Source: Prorocentrum cordatum (Eukaryota; Sar; Dinophyceae; Prorocentrales; Prorocentraceae). Taken from it: 64,000 nucleotides of DNA. The notes under the pieces were generated by a model. The model had not been told where the DNA came from. It did not search any database and saw only the letters and a list, made by a program, of their open reading frames with translations. Of this stretch, positions 44,491 to 56,857 are shown piece after piece. The stretch is taken from positions 319,979 through 383,978 of the forward strand of contig CAUYUJ010014206.1 in assembly GCA_963575745.1 (NCBI GenBank), given 5' to 3'. The first letter of the stretch is position 1. The number at the start of each line of letters is the position of its first letter. The translations under genes were made by a program, and so were the position numbers.

Positions 44491-47059
44491 GTGCAGTGGG
44501 TTTTGCGCGGAGAAATGTACTTAGCAACGCACTATTGCAAGGACACTTGCAGCGATACCTCTGCTTACGCGGAGGCCTCTTACTTACGTCCTACATCCCT
44601 GCGCTTCTACACTCCTGAAGCCCACCCACCTACTCCAAGTGGCAGCTTCTTCGAAAATGCAACGCGTGGGAGCATGCGATACGACATACTGCCGCCTCCA
44701 ACCACGCGCATACTTTGCGATTGCACAGCGGAGATCCCAAACGACTACTTCCGACCACGACCTACGAGGTCATTGGATTGGCATTGATACTTTTGGGCTC
44801 ACATGGGTCGCTGTCGGGCGCGCGGTCGGATATGTGCGTGGCGGAGGCGACACAAGAACGACCGGCCTTCACTGGAACCCAGCCGGTTAAGTACCCTTTT
44901 CGCGGAGTCGTCCGCGAAGTACATGCCTGGATCAACGTGACCGCAGGCATTTTGACGCCTTCCCAGCAGGCTGCAGCTCTGCAGCGAGGTTTGGGAGGTC
45001 TCGCACGGACCATCGCCGTGAGAGTTTATCCAGCAGTTATCAATTTTGGCGTCAACATAGGTGGCCGCCATGCTGACGGCGCCACCTACATCATGTTCCT
45101 CTTAAGCACGAAGTTCGGGAATTTAGAAGAGGAGCGCCAACTCAACTCTGGTACCGCTCTCATTGACTTCGAGTCCACGCGGGGGAACGCATAGACCAGA
45201 CGTTAGCACGTTTTGAGATAGCCCGCTATGAAGATGAAACGACCGGCTTCAATATCCCCACATTCCAAATCTTACCAGCGACTTTATTCTGAGCTCTTGG
45301 AAGTGGTGACATCGCGTGCACAACAACTCTTGCAGCCTCCAAAACCACCACATGCCGAGAGACCAACAACAATTTGACGCTCTACTCGAACGCGCGAGGT
45401 CATATGCTCGCACTGCTGAGAGAACCCCTGGCAATAGTGGTGGCGTCTTCAGTCACGGTCACCGAACCGAGACCTCTCACGTGGAGGCAAACGCAGGGCA
45501 ACCTGCTAACAACGTCTAAAATGATGATCCACAACCACCTGAGACCCCTACCCTGCTGGCTCAAAATGGTGGAACGGCCTCGGGGTCGCAAGACTTCTGG
45601 GCCGCGCTTCGGGGACCGCCCGACGCGGCAGTCCCTCGCGCAAGCCGTGGCCCGAATTGGCTCAGCGGGGCAACCCGCCGAGTCCGACTTCGACTCCAGT
45701 GCTGATGCCGATGCACCTTCGGACGATGTAGCCACCGCCCTTGACTACTCGGATTTGCCTGCCTACCTCGCGAAAGAGCAACGAGCGCAATTGTTATTTC
45801 TCGGATGCCAAAAACACAGGCGCCGATGGCGGAGGTTCATGAAGAGACCAGTCCAAAAGGTACGGCGTATCGCACGACGAGCACTCAGTGGAAAAGGCAA
45901 AGGTCGACGTAAAGGTAAAGGTAAGCGTCAGCGATTGCATGGTAGGGGCATATCAGCATTCCTAGCATCTCTCACTGGACCACAATATGGATACATGTTT
46001 TTAGGCACAGGCAGAAGCCGCAGGCATGCATCAGGAAACGGCAAAGGACGCCGGGGAAGCCCAAAGGATGCTAACGGTAAGACTATGGAGTGTGACATAT
46101 GCCAGAGCACACAACACATTCGCCTCGAGTGCCCTCAAGGCGATGGAAGATGCAGGGGTCCGTCAATACATCTGGCTCAAACCGGCTCCGACATGCGGTA
46201 TGTTGACTGGGAGTCTCTTTTAGCTGGTCCTGCCGATAGCTCCGCTGCAGTAGTCAATTTCACGGCTGCCACATATCTTAGCGCCAGTTTGGCCCTCGAG
46301 AATGGCGCCGGCGAGCTGTTCGAGGAGGCGTTCACTGGCCACGACGACATCGATCTGGCAGAAAGGCTGGGCAGACCCATCGCGGGGCAACCTGTGGATA
46401 TCGAGTTCGTCGAGAACTTCCGCGCGCCCGCCGAAGGAGATGCCGACGTGGCGGGGGCGCCCGCTGATCCAGAAGTTACCATTCCTGTGACTGACGAGGA
46501 AATACAGTCGATGCTTCATCCTCGGGTTATTGGAACTCCGACAGAAATGGAATTGAGTCACGGTGTTCCTTTGCGGGGAAGCCCGGGAGACGCTAGTGAT
46601 CTATCTGGGCGTATTCAATATGAGGTTGGCCAGAATGAAGAGTTTCAATATGCCTTCGTTGCTTCAGATCGGCCCATGGGCCGCCAGAAGCGAATCGACG
46701 AGCCGCCTGGGTTTGGAGGAAGAAGTATCGAGCCGACAATGAGGACGACGAGTGGGGAGACAGCGAATGCGCGATACGTCGCGGTCGGATGCCCGGTCGC
46801 TCACCCAGTCGCGCGCGCGCCCGCTCCAGCGGCGCTCGCTCTAGCGGTCTTCGGCGCCCTCGCCCCCCTGGCGCGGGAACTCCAGCGGCCCCGCCACGGC
46901 AGGCTGGGCCTGCCACTCCCCCGAGGAGGGAACGCCCGCGGGGGCGCCCTCCTCGAGGAGATCAACCGCGAGAAGAATATCCAGAGAGCGGAATGCGGCG
47001 CTTTGTTGGCTGCGCGGAAGCTGGATTGGCTCGCCAGCGCACGCCCCCGGAAAAGATGA
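44491..47059 (+). pseudogene. element B gag with zinc knuckle (frameshifted)
   Basis: Protein-like text runs through three frame segments: 44491-44787 (FYTPEAHPPTPSG, RYDILPPPTTRIL), 44715-45194 (KYPFRGVVREVHAW, ARTIAVRVYPAVINFGVNIG), and 45374-47059. A stop at 45192-45194 and a frame change near 45316-45520 (HMPRDQQQFDALLERARSYA lies in another frame) break it. A basic stretch (RRRWRRFMKRPVQKVRRIAR) at about 45815-45880 precedes the CCHC knuckle CDICQSTQHIRLEC at 46090-46131. The part after about 46750 is Arg/Pro-rich, and the protein-like frame changes again (to 47319). Confidence 0.75.
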
Positions 47060-49812
47060 GATATTATTTGGATCGGGGTTCGGCCGAGCATCAGATCCGC
47101 CACTGGCATTCTCTTTGCAATGTTAAACGAGGTGAGGACGGCAAGATCATTCGCTCGACAGGGGCCGGACCTAGTAAAACGCAAGTAAAGATGGCCACGC
47201 GCAACCCCAAGAAAGCTACCATCGAGGAACGGAAGCTACAGAAACGTTCGTTGCTCATGCCCCGAAAATGCCGACCACAGGATTGGCTGTCCCATGGGGC
47301 GCTCATCGATCAGCCTTAACTTCAAGAGGGCACCGTGGGTTTGTCCCCATGGTGATGGTCGCGGATATTGTACCGATCCTAAGACAACGCCATATGAGGA
47401 GCAGTTGACGGAAGACGACTACGACCACGCCACATCCGATGAAACATCCCGATCAAACTTCATATGGAAACACTTGTCACCTCTTCATCCTCTGACGCAG
47501 TTCAATCGCGATTGGCACGCAGGGAAACCTGCTATTCCTTAATCAGAAGATGACGATCAACCAGAATCTGATGGAGATGAGGCTGACGCGACGGCCGAAG
47601 AGGTAGACCCCACGGACGCGGCCCCTGCAGGGCACGCGTCGAACGACTCCATTGCTACGGACGTCACGTGCAAAACGGACACCCCTATCGGTCCAGAGTA
47701 CGTTGTCACAGCAGATATGGATCGTTCTCCTGGAAGGCGGATTGCCTATCGTGCTGGAGGCGCGGGCTGGATAAATACCATCATCGGAAAAAAAGGTTTA
47801 GTTCTACCAAATACCATGTGGCTGGGAAGTAAAAGACCATTATCAATAACATGGCCCTCCGAATGCCAAGTGGTATCAACTTGAAACCCGGCCGGGCCCC
47901 CGCGCGACATGGGCCATGAGTGCTGGCAGGGGGCGCGACTAAGGCTGCCCCCGAGCCGAAGCCAGAGACGCCTATGGATATTCCTCCATCTTCGAATTCA
48001 TCGAGTCCGTCGCTTGGCCCTGATCATCTCAGACCCAAGCAGATGAAAAGGAAGAGCTCAGATGACCCCAATCCTGGAGACAGTGCGCAGCAACGATCCG
48101 CGGGGCGACCTGCTGACAGACGTCGACCCAGAGGACCGGCGGTGGCCGCCGCAGCAGCTGCGTTTCAAGGCACCAGAGCTCCTACTCCAAGGGATCCTGT
48201 GCCACGTCGCGGCCCTGCGCCGGGTCGGGCGCGCAGGACATGCTGGGCGCCGTCGCTGGAAGGGTCAACAAGGGACGCTTGTTCAACAAGGCGTGGCACC
48301 GAGAAGAGGGCAATGGCAACCTCATCGAAGGAACCAGGAATGGCCCCCAATAGTAAGACAGCCGAGTCCTACAACATCAAGGAGAAGAAACGCCATGACT
48401 TTGACATCCGCACCCCGCCAGGGACTCCTCGGACGCCTAGGAGAACCGCTGGCGCTGCCATATTGGCGGCTAACGCCACAGTTCCTGTCGCACTGGCGAC
48501 AGCTCAGAGCCGAGCGGGGCAACCTGCTCAGAGTTATGCGGGGCAACCTGCTCTTACTTTGGAAGTGCCAGTGGAATGCCGAGAGTACTGGGGCAAGTTA
48601 TGCTCGCCCAATCGCATGAAGATCAAGCCCGCAAATCATCCTCAATTTGACGATGGGGCCGATGGATACATTGCAGCGACTTGCGATCTCGAGGACGCCG
48701 CCGCCCTGGCTGACAGGGGCGCGCACGCGCGCCAGATGGTGCGCAATATTTTGCGCAGGCGCCCGGCACTTTCATACGATTCGGAGGGGGGCGACTCGAT
48801 TGGGGCCCTCGACGCAGAAAATCTCCGGAAGCCGCAGTTGAGCTATGAGGATCAGCGCCATTGTTCAGAGTGGCTTACGGCTGCTCTTCGTCATAAACCT
48901 TTCCATCTTTCTGATAGGTTCCTGCGTGAAGTACCATCCTTTGATGAATTTGATGGGCGGGTCGAGCTCGCAGAGCTGCTCGACCACTGGCCACCTGCAG
49001 GACATGGGCATTACCATCGCAAGGCCTGGAGACTGTGCGCCAGAAGCTCAAGAACCACCACTGGACGTACTAGGCTGTAGTAGCTGTGCTGAGCCTGATA
49101 GGCATGGTCGACCATGCTGGAATGCAGCAAAACAGGCTGTAGTTCAGGAAGTGCCAGTACTCCTCCGAGTCGCACGTGGCGTATTTTACTCGTCCTAGCA
49201 ACGGACACAGCAGCCCTGGGATAAAGTGCCCTGAATCTGTGTATATGAGAATTGCAGATTTAGCTTTTCCAGGTGCACATTGTTATCTTGTCCATGGTAC
49301 TCAGTGGGCAAGTGCCCCTAGCATACTCAACATCGGGCCGTCATGCCGCGCCAACGACACCAGCAACAAGAGGGGCATGCAGCTTGTGCATGGTTGCCTA
49401 TACCTTCCTGGTGACAATAAAATCAAGTCTGTGCGTTGATTCCGAGGTGTTGGTCATGGTTAGCTTGAAGAACCTGCTTCGGGACAATATGCTTATTTGG
49501 CGCTCAGCAAGTGACATCATCATGTCAGCAGGCCGTGACGGCAGAATTCCTCCGACCCACGTCGTTCAGTTCATCGGTATTCTGCCCAGCGAATATTGCA
49601 GGTACAGTCGCGTGGGACACGTATGGATCAATCCCTTGTATCTGCGGGGCAACCGATATCAGCCGTATCCAAGTGGTAATGTGTCTATCGGGAGTATGTA
49701 CGAAGATCGAAACGATGTATCAATTTTGAAAGACTGGTTCATCCCAAAAAAACCCTGCAATTAGAAGTGCCCCGAACCGACGCCCATTCAGGAAGTTGAG
49801 TTCTCAACAGTG
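47060..49812 (+). pseudogene. element B internal region after gag, Pro/Ala-rich
   Basis: Open frames at 47294-47542 and 47920-49080 look protein-like in part. A Pro/Ser-rich start (ETPMDIPPSSNSSSPSLG) is followed by basic text, AGQPA microrepeats at 48514 and 48538, and an end with QRHCSEWLTAALRHKPFHLS near 48855-48910. No domain is recognised. The stretch 47543-47919 and the sequence after 49080 hold only fragments. This lies where gag-protease linker sequence would be, but I see no protease motif. Confidence 0.4.
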
Positions 49813-51150
49813 GTCATGATACAGGACGTGTGTCAGGCGGGGACACCTGCAGGGGGATCGGATGGATCTTGGATGCAGGCTCCGAGTGCGGACATGACAG
49901 GCATTACTTCAAGTGGCATCGCGCCCACTGGCACGCTATACGCCAAGGATCCGTGGCGTGCTCAGGTGCAGCACCGCAGGGCAACCTGCTTCATTTGCAC
50001 CGATGAGCAGAGCCACAGCCCCATTCGGTACCCCACAGAGTGCTGGGAGCACCAATAGCCTACAGGCAGTGCTCCAAAGCATTCGAATGGACCCGCAGGT
50101 CCACCAGGCTTTACAGGCGACATCGCCATATGCAGCGCCGCGTCCACATGCGGGGCAACCTGCCTTTCCTGATCACCATGCTGTACAGAGAACCGAGAGT
50201 TTGGTTGGTCAGCAAGAACGGACGCATCGGCAGGTGCGTGGAGCTGTTGAGAGCATGCGTAGGGGCGGCGTCGACCTCCCTAGCGCCAACTGGACGCCGC
50301 CTTGGGAGTATGTGCAGGATCCAAATCCATCACAGGACAACCCCAATCGGTTTGGACACGTGCCAGCATTTTTCAGTCACCCGACATGCGATCCGACAGC
50401 TGCAGATCGCCCCACAGCACCGCCAATGGGCGCCCCACTGTATCCTGACTATCATGCTCACGTAAGTGGCAATCCTCGAGTGGGGACGCAGCCGGAAACC
50501 CCGCATGCACGGGCGACGGCCGACGACTTCTACCAGTCTCAGTTGTCGCGTTGCCCAGGCGACACGTCAGGCGTGCCAGGCCAAGTTTTTCACCGTGGAT
50601 ATTTGGCCGCCCCTATGGGCCCTGATGTACAGCAACAGGCCCCGGGCCTAGTAGTACCATCGTCCATGGGGGAACTGCGCCCAGATATCCTGGCCATCCA
50701 CGAGGCACAGCAGGCCAACATGGCGATGCACTCCTGCCCGCCAGCGTCGCAACCAGGAGCGTCAGGCCAACTGGATGCTGAATCGTGCGGGGGAACCTGT
50801 AATATCCAATGCAGCAGGGACACCTGCGATCAGTCCAGCAGCGCTTGCAGCAATGCAGCTACTGACGGTTTCACCGATTCGGTATAAAGCTGGTGAGACC
50901 ACTCTAGAGCGCCAGACGCGTATCAGGCCATCGGCAACACCGCCCATCATCAGCGACGTCGACTTCACCAAGTGTGCCATATGCCAGGACCATTTATTTC
51001 ATGCGCCACGAGGAACTCTGGAGGCTCCAGTGTGGTCACATTTCACGCGCAGCGCTGGGACCGAGTGGCACATGCTCATGCGGATAGACAGTTGGCTGGG
51101 AACATGGAAGTTCCGCAACTGAGGCACCCTGCGCCATATGCAGGGGCGCT
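49813..51150 (+). pseudogene. element B Pro/Gln-rich ORF with RING-H2-like motif
   Basis: A 325-codon frame (49913-50887) is Pro/Ala/Gln-rich with AGQPA repeats. The next frame (50775-51122) carries KCAICQDHLF at 50970-50999. This is followed, after a one-base shift, by LQCGH and FHAQRWDRV (51025-51070) and then VPQLRHP (51110-51130). The order C-x2-C, C-G-H, F-H, (C)P-x-(C) fits a RING-H2 finger in which the last Cys pair and one other Cys are mutated. RING fingers are typical of ubiquitin ligases. Here the domain is decayed and its role in the element is unknown. Confidence 0.5.
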
Positions 51151-51153
51151 GGC

Positions 51154-52014
51154 TTGCTCGCAGCTGAGTTCCGCTACGCCCTCGCTGGAGATCAGGAGTC
51201 ACTAGATCGTCATGGAGATATACTCCGAGGGGCGAGCGAACTCAGGGACCTCCGTGAAGAGCTCAACCGCGTCACGGCGATGATGATGAGCAGTGCGGCA
51301 GCCCTTGCAACAACACCAGCGGGGCAACCTGCATCATCAGCCAACGCGGGGCTAGTAACGGAGGCCACCACACCTGTGGGGACACCTGCTGTGGACACGC
51401 CTATGCCACTAGCAGAGACCGCGAACAATGCAGGGACACCTGCTGCAGCAGCACTTCCTGCTGTGCCGGTCATTGACACGTGGCTGAGGCGCACGGGAAG
51501 GGCTGCTGATAGGAGCGCTCAGCGGTTTCATTCTCCACATGCGTACATGCCATATGGGCGGGACATTCGCCCGCGCAATCAGCGTAGGTCAGAGAGCCCA
51601 GTGAGCGCGCGCAGCGGCGTCAGTGCGATATCCGAACGCGACATGCTGCATACTGTGTTAATGGTAAACAGGGATGGTCAGACGGGCACGTGCGTGGACG
51701 AGGATGCGTTTCTGAACCTGCCTACTACTTTTGCATCACGCCCAGATACATATGACGAATATCCCGCGGCCTGGATCTTCGAAAAGAACCCCACTACGGG
51801 AGAAGAGGCTCGCCGATATATGAACGTCTTTACATCTTTGTCACAGGCGACTGGGCGTTGGAGCAGAGGCGCCGCAGGGGGGCGCGCGGTTCGACGATGT
51901 CTGAAGTGCCAGGACTATTTGGTGAACGCCACGAATATTGGCTTCGGCAGCAAACAGTGGAAACATGGTAAAGTGAATGTTAACTATTCTTCTGGATATC
52001 AGCAGTCATTTTAA
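51154..52014 (+). CDS. element B hypothetical ORF, 286 codons
   Basis: The frame is open and protein-like throughout. An N-terminal helix (ASELRDLREELNRVTAMMMS) leads to a Thr/Ala/Pro linker with AGQPA, VGTPA and AGTPA microrepeats (51319-51443), then an Arg/Ser stretch. The C-terminus contains VCVDEDAF-like text, EYPAAWIFEKNPTTGEEARR and a closing RRCLKCQDYLVNATN. The single C-x2-C near the end may be half of a metal site. No family is recognised. It probably belongs to the gag-pol polyprotein. Confidence 0.45.
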   Translation: MLAAEFRYALAGDQESLDRHGDILRGASELRDLREELNRVTAMMMSSAAALATTPAGQPASSANAGLVTEATTPVGTPAVDTPMPLAETANNAGTPAAAALPAVPVIDTWLRRTGRAADRSAQRFHSPHAYMPYGRDIRPRNQRRSESPVSARSGVSAISERDMLHTVLMVNRDGQTGTCVDEDAFLNLPTTFASRPDTYDEYPAAWIFEKNPTTGEEARRYMNVFTSLSQATGRWSRGAAGGRAVRRCLKCQDYLVNATNIGFGSKQWKHGKVNVNYSSGYQQSF

Positions 52015-54413
52015 TATATTGATTTAAAGACGGCACAGACCTTCGAACGGGCATCTCGTTCCCGCGGACACGCCGTCAAGAGGCTAAACCTGACGAAGAG
52101 GCTCTACGTGTCCGGAGTGGGATATGGCGCCGCGATATGTGATACATCCCTGCGCTGCAAGATTGCATGCGAAGAGGGGAGATCCGGCGGGGGCACCTGC
52201 TGTGCCGAGACTTGATACCTACTCAGCAAATGTAGCTGAGGGTTCTGGGGGGAACCTCCCTGCTATCCTGGGGCCGAGAAGCATGTCTAACATGGGGGCG
52301 ATCCTGGTCCTGGAGCAGGGGCACGAGTAGATTGTCATCCCTGGCTCTGAGATGTGCAAGCTTCCACTTGGAAAGGGTGCCCGAGTCCTTGTTTTAATGA
52401 ACTTCCATCTGGACATTTGGCATTCAAGGTCGACGAGTACGGGGCCGCTACTTGGGATAAAGGGTCGATGTCGCTTACTATTGCGGCCAATCCTCAATGC
52501 GAAGATGCTCCGTTGCTCGTCAAAGAAGCATTTGGTCCAGAGCCAGCCGCGGAGGCACCTGCTATGAGTGACGCTCATACGTATGATGTCACAGGATGCC
52601 AAGGGCATCAGATCGTCCATCAACGAGGAGACGCTCACTTCCACGATCCAAGACAGGAATGTGTGCTTTGGGACCGACCCGACCTCGGCCGACAAGGACT
52701 TCGCCTTGCGCAATTTGCAGGCGAAGGTATAGCAGGCCATCTACGAAAAGGGCACGGAGTGGACGCCGCCCGATGCGCAGGCAGGGACACCTGCGGAAGG
52801 AGGTGATGCCGCTGAGAAGTTTGATATTTTTGCAAAGAGCAGCGGCTCTGCAGCCGAGCGTGGCACAGGCATTTGGACGCCCCCATCGCCAAACGAGCGA
52901 CGGGGGCAGGCGCGCGCCACGGCCGCCCGCGCTTGCTCAGACAGGCCGAACACTCAGGTGCAGTCATCAACCGCTGGACAACGTGCATGATTTTCCCATG
53001 CGCCGGCTGTGCGCGCCAGGGGCAGTGGCCAGCCCGGCTGCACGGCTGCCGCGGGTAGCAGCGGACCCAGCTGCGTGGCCGCTGCAGAAACAGAGAGCTT
53101 ATCGCATCATTACTATTCTCGTGCATTTGTTATTGAGGACATACGGACAGCTTGCGCTGACTTCCGAGCCCGCGGGCACATGTGTGACCGTATTACACAT
53201 GCAGAGGTCATGATCTCCACTGGTGCACAATATTGAGGTGCTTTATTCTCGGGTGACTACCAATTGTTATGGGTGGGTACACCTGCCGATTGGCATGTGA
53301 GATTGCTTGGCAAGCGGTCAGGGCCACATTATCAACGCATCCAAATTTTGATGACCAAGGCTCGGGCACTACGCGTGACTATTGTGCTTATGGGACCACC
53401 CGGATTTTTTGTGGAAGCCAGGTCCAATAGGAGACGCTGTTGAAGATCTTGACTTGCAGGTCATGCGTATGCGATTCTGCCACTCGGCCTCAAGTGCGGC
53501 CATTCTCATACGTTGCCTAGCGGATCATACCTGCTAGGGCCAACTACCTGTGCGCGCAACCCGACCAATTTGTGGCGGTACACGCGCAAAACAGCAGGGG
53601 GACCTGCACGACCTACTGAGCATGTCTTGGATTGGCATGGACAAGGAGCTCAGTAGGCCAAATGGCGCAAGAAGACGCTAGCGATCATGACCGCAAGGTT
53701 GTTTGACCAGATCGATCTACACAAGACGCAACGAAAACACAAAAGTACTGAACATCTTCGTATCCACACTCGAGTGGATCAACGAGTTCGAACTTACGTT
53801 CCGTCTCCGAAGAAGGGACCTGAGTGGGACCATGTTGTCAGACGGGCAACGATGAACCTGGACGACAACACGACCATACAGGACATCAAGATCCAGGACC
53901 AGCCTATCGGGCACAAATACAACGCACTGGTACCAAGCGGTGCCACCAACATCCGTGCTCGACTTTACTGGGGGCAGCCTGAACCGGCTCTCCTCGGACA
54001 CGGGGGTTTGCGTCCACACCCAGGGCGAGCTACGGTTTTCGATGGCGATCGTCTCCCTCTCCTTTCGATTGAGCGCGGCCGCGTGCTCCCCTCGATTCCC
54101 GAATTTCCGACACTCAGTTCACCTGAGACTGAACCGCAGACAGCACCACCGACCGATGCCCGAATCAAACAAAAAGAGCAACAGAAAGCAGACAAAGAAG
54201 CGGGCAGCAAACCACGCAAGATACCAAGATAGTCGAAGAAGGTAACGACGACTGCGGGGACGACCTGCAATATTTCGGATGAAGCGCGCACTGCACCGAC
54301 GCACCTCTCGTCTCCGACACGGAAAATGATGATGAAGAGGAAATTTTCATCGCGTTACTTGCGGGGCAACTTGCTGAATCTTACGCAGATGTACTCTCCA
54401 TAATCCCCACCTT
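52015..54413 (+). pseudogene. element B decayed internal region
   Basis: Protein-like text persists in short pieces that change frame, such as GHLAFKVDEYGAATWDKGSM near 52410-52470. A 181-codon frame lies at 53687-54232. Hairpin microrepeats lie at 52187, 52549, 52781, 53273, 53594, 54254 and 54361. I expected a protease here but found no D-S/T-G or DCGA motif. Between 53240 and 53690 I see nothing beyond microrepeats. Confidence 0.35.
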
Positions 54414-54990
54414 GTGCCATGGACGTCACAGGCGGAGATGCTGGAATTGCGCGGAGGAAGTGGGGGCATCTCGCAGCTAGCATTCAGCCGAGATTTGTCC
54501 TCAGGGGGAAATCTCGTCAAACGTGTCTTTGTTGACATTGGAAGCATGGATGTTCAGGATGCAGTGCTGCACTATCTAGACGTTTGTTCCGTCAAAGTTG
54601 TTATATTACAACCGAACTGCAGAACGACTGGGTTACCTTCTGATTTCAATGCCCAGCTTAATTGCGATATTTGGCATGAACATCATAAAGAGGATTTGCC
54701 GCATATCAAGTTATGTGGGAAGGTGGCCATACGTCAGAACGATCTTCGGCGATTCTACTTACGAGAACAGTGGGTACTTGGGTGGATCAGATACCACCAT
54801 GGACTACGTTGGCCAACAGCAAGGGCACTTGCAAGGTGAATATGGACCAATGCGCTACTGGTTTACGCGATTCCCATGGGGTGCTGATACGAAAGCCGAC
54901 TGAGATCTTGGCCGACCACCGACTTCTTATCTACCTTTTTCGAGCGAAAGCGATGTGCTGGCCATCATCAACATGCGTCGGTATGTAACA
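54414..54990 (+). pseudogene. element B methyltransferase-like accessory domain (frameshifted)
   Basis: The first part (54414-54780) reads LELRGGSGGISQLAFSRDL, like a SAM-binding motif I. It continues FVDIGSMDVQDAVLHYLDV, VVILQPNCRTTGLPS (54600-54645, in the place of the Pro-Cys motif), and WHEHHKEDLPHIKLCGKVA. After a one-base shift near 54770 it continues TWVDQIPPWTTLANSKG, VNMDQCATGLRDSHG and KPTEILADHRLL. Element A has the same motif order at 25157-25700, including the DQC and KPT landmarks. The enzymatic reading is inference. Confidence 0.58.
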
Positions 54991-55120
54991 GAGAACTGTC
55001 CACGGCTGCAAATTATACTCCAAAGATGGCGTCGATTTTGTCGCTGCTGCTCAGATCGCGCACGATCTCTTCCAAGTAAACCGTGATCCTTTCCATGGTC
55101 ACCCTCATGCGCCCACCGTT

Positions 55121-55597
55121 ATGGCGACCACCGTGAGGGGATATGTCTTGGACGACCCGAGTCTCCCTCGGCAATCCGATGGCTCGATCGTGAGACCATC
55201 CCCGGGAGGGCTCGGGTGTCCCGCATGCGCGGATAATGTTAACGTGCGTTCTTCCTCACATGACAGAAATCCTAAACATTGCAGGTGTTACGATAAGGGC
55301 GACTACCATTGGGACTGTCCGAGCTGCAAGCAGAACCACGGCAGGAACAAGCCTGGACGCGTACTAACACTTGGCAAATGTAAGTTTGCCAAGCCCTGGA
55401 AGTTGCCCGACAATCATGGACAGGCACCACCGGTTCCTGCCGAGCCGGCAGCAGGACCTGCACCACCAGCTCCTGCTGAACCAGCAGCACCGCCACCCGA
55501 GGCGCCAGCCGCACCACCACTTACACGGCTAAGATCACCAAGACCCGGTTCTAGAGTTGGACCTACAGCGGGCGCGAGCAGTCGCAATTTTCCGTAA
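55121..55597 (+). CDS. element B Cys-rich domain ORF
   Basis: A 158-codon open frame. The front half has CPACADNVNVRSSSHDRNPK, a C-R-C-Y-D segment, and HWDCPSCKQNHGRNKPG, ending in a KCKFAKPW motif. Two C-P-x-C pairs plus other Cys/His suggest a zinc-binding fold. The back half is an Ala/Pro linker. It lies between the methyltransferase-like domain and integrase, so it is probably a piece of the polyprotein and not a separate gene. I cannot name the domain. Confidence 0.5.
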   Translation: MATTVRGYVLDDPSLPRQSDGSIVRPSPGGLGCPACADNVNVRSSSHDRNPKHCRCYDKGDYHWDCPSCKQNHGRNKPGRVLTLGKCKFAKPWKLPDNHGQAPPVPAEPAAGPAPPAPAEPAAPPPEAPAAPPLTRLRSPRPGSRVGPTAGASSRNFP

Positions 55598-55739
55598 TCA
55601 GACATGCTGCCGAACCTGCTGCAGGGCAACCTGCCTCGGGTGGAGCTGGTAGTTCGCATGGCCATCTCCGACTCCCACAGGTTAGAGTCAGACGTGGCCG
55701 GCAGCAAGGTGGAGAAGCACCGCCTCCGCCACCATCGGG

Positions 55740-56857
55740 TAACCCTGCTGCGCGACTACGACATCCAGACTGGCCACGGTTCGACGTACAAACCAGTCTT
55801 CAAAATTTACGAAGCCTTGACCTAAGCGTGGTAACGCGCGAGTTGCGGAAAGCTACACGTGCTCTGGTTCCATGCCAAAGAGCCTAAGATGAGACTCGTC
55901 CTAAGCAAGATAGGTCCGGGGAGCGTCAGCCTCAATTTGATTAAAGGTGTCTGCGACGCATGTCGGGAGTGCAGAGCTTGGGACAAGCCTGGGCATGCGG
56001 TTATGCCCTCCACTGCACCTCCTGGTAAATTCAGTAAAGAAGTGGAATGTGATCTGATGTCATACAAACTAGAACACACAATCTTCCGGACCATCGACCA
56101 TTGTATTTGATATGCTATTGTAATGGAGATACCAGGTAAGATTATTACCAGCTTCTTGGATGCATATCATCAGTGCTGGATGAAGTTTGCACTTGCAAAG
56201 GTACTCTACTCCGACGGAGAGGGCGCCCTGAATAACGACACTTCGAAAGTTGTCCTTAAGGAAAAAGGCACTAAACTTAGGATACGTGCGCGTGGACAGC
56301 GCGCTACGGCGATCGAAGCCAGAAATGTCACATTGCGCCAACTGCTTCATATCATTGAAGCTGAACTCAACAGGTTGGATATACCTCTTATGTTCACACG
56401 GCTAGTGCACCAGGCTTTGTTCGCCGCCAGCGCGCTCGCTCTCTACAGCGAGGTGTCTCCGCGCGACGCTCTGTGTGGACAGCAACCAGCAATGCTTCCC
56501 GACATGCCTGTCTTGGACCACGAGCAGTCGACGGAAACGATGGACCATTCTCGTGAACAGACGATACGCAAAGTGTGCACTGAAGCAATAACACAGGCCA
56601 CAGCAGTAGCTAAGACCAGTCGTGCCCTACGTGCTAAGACAACTGTTACTGGTCCGCATTATTACGATGAAGGAGACCTGGTCGATTACCATCGCCCCAG
56701 AACCACTAGGGACGACTGGGGAGGCCGGAATGGCGCATTCCCAGTTGCAAAGAAAGATTCCGAAAAAGGGGTCAAGTCATCATCCGAGTGGGCGAGTGAG
56801 ATGTTGAAGTACAATGCGGCGATGCACGGCGTTCATTCTATATTGAAGCACTGCTAG
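55740..56857 (+). pseudogene. element B integrase
   Basis: The zinc-binding part reads LWFHAKEPKMRLVL, then GVCDACRECRAWDKPG (55947-55994). The catalytic core has ECDLMSY with Asp near 56052, LYSDGEGALNND with Asp at 56213, and IEARNVTLRQLLH with Glu at 56315, giving the D,D,E triad with about 33 residues between the last two. The C-terminal part carries EGDLVDYHRPRTTRDDWGG (56670-56730), an SH3-like motif of copia integrases. A TGA at 56108 interrupts the core in frame; otherwise the frame is continuous from 55859 to 56857. Confidence 0.8.
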
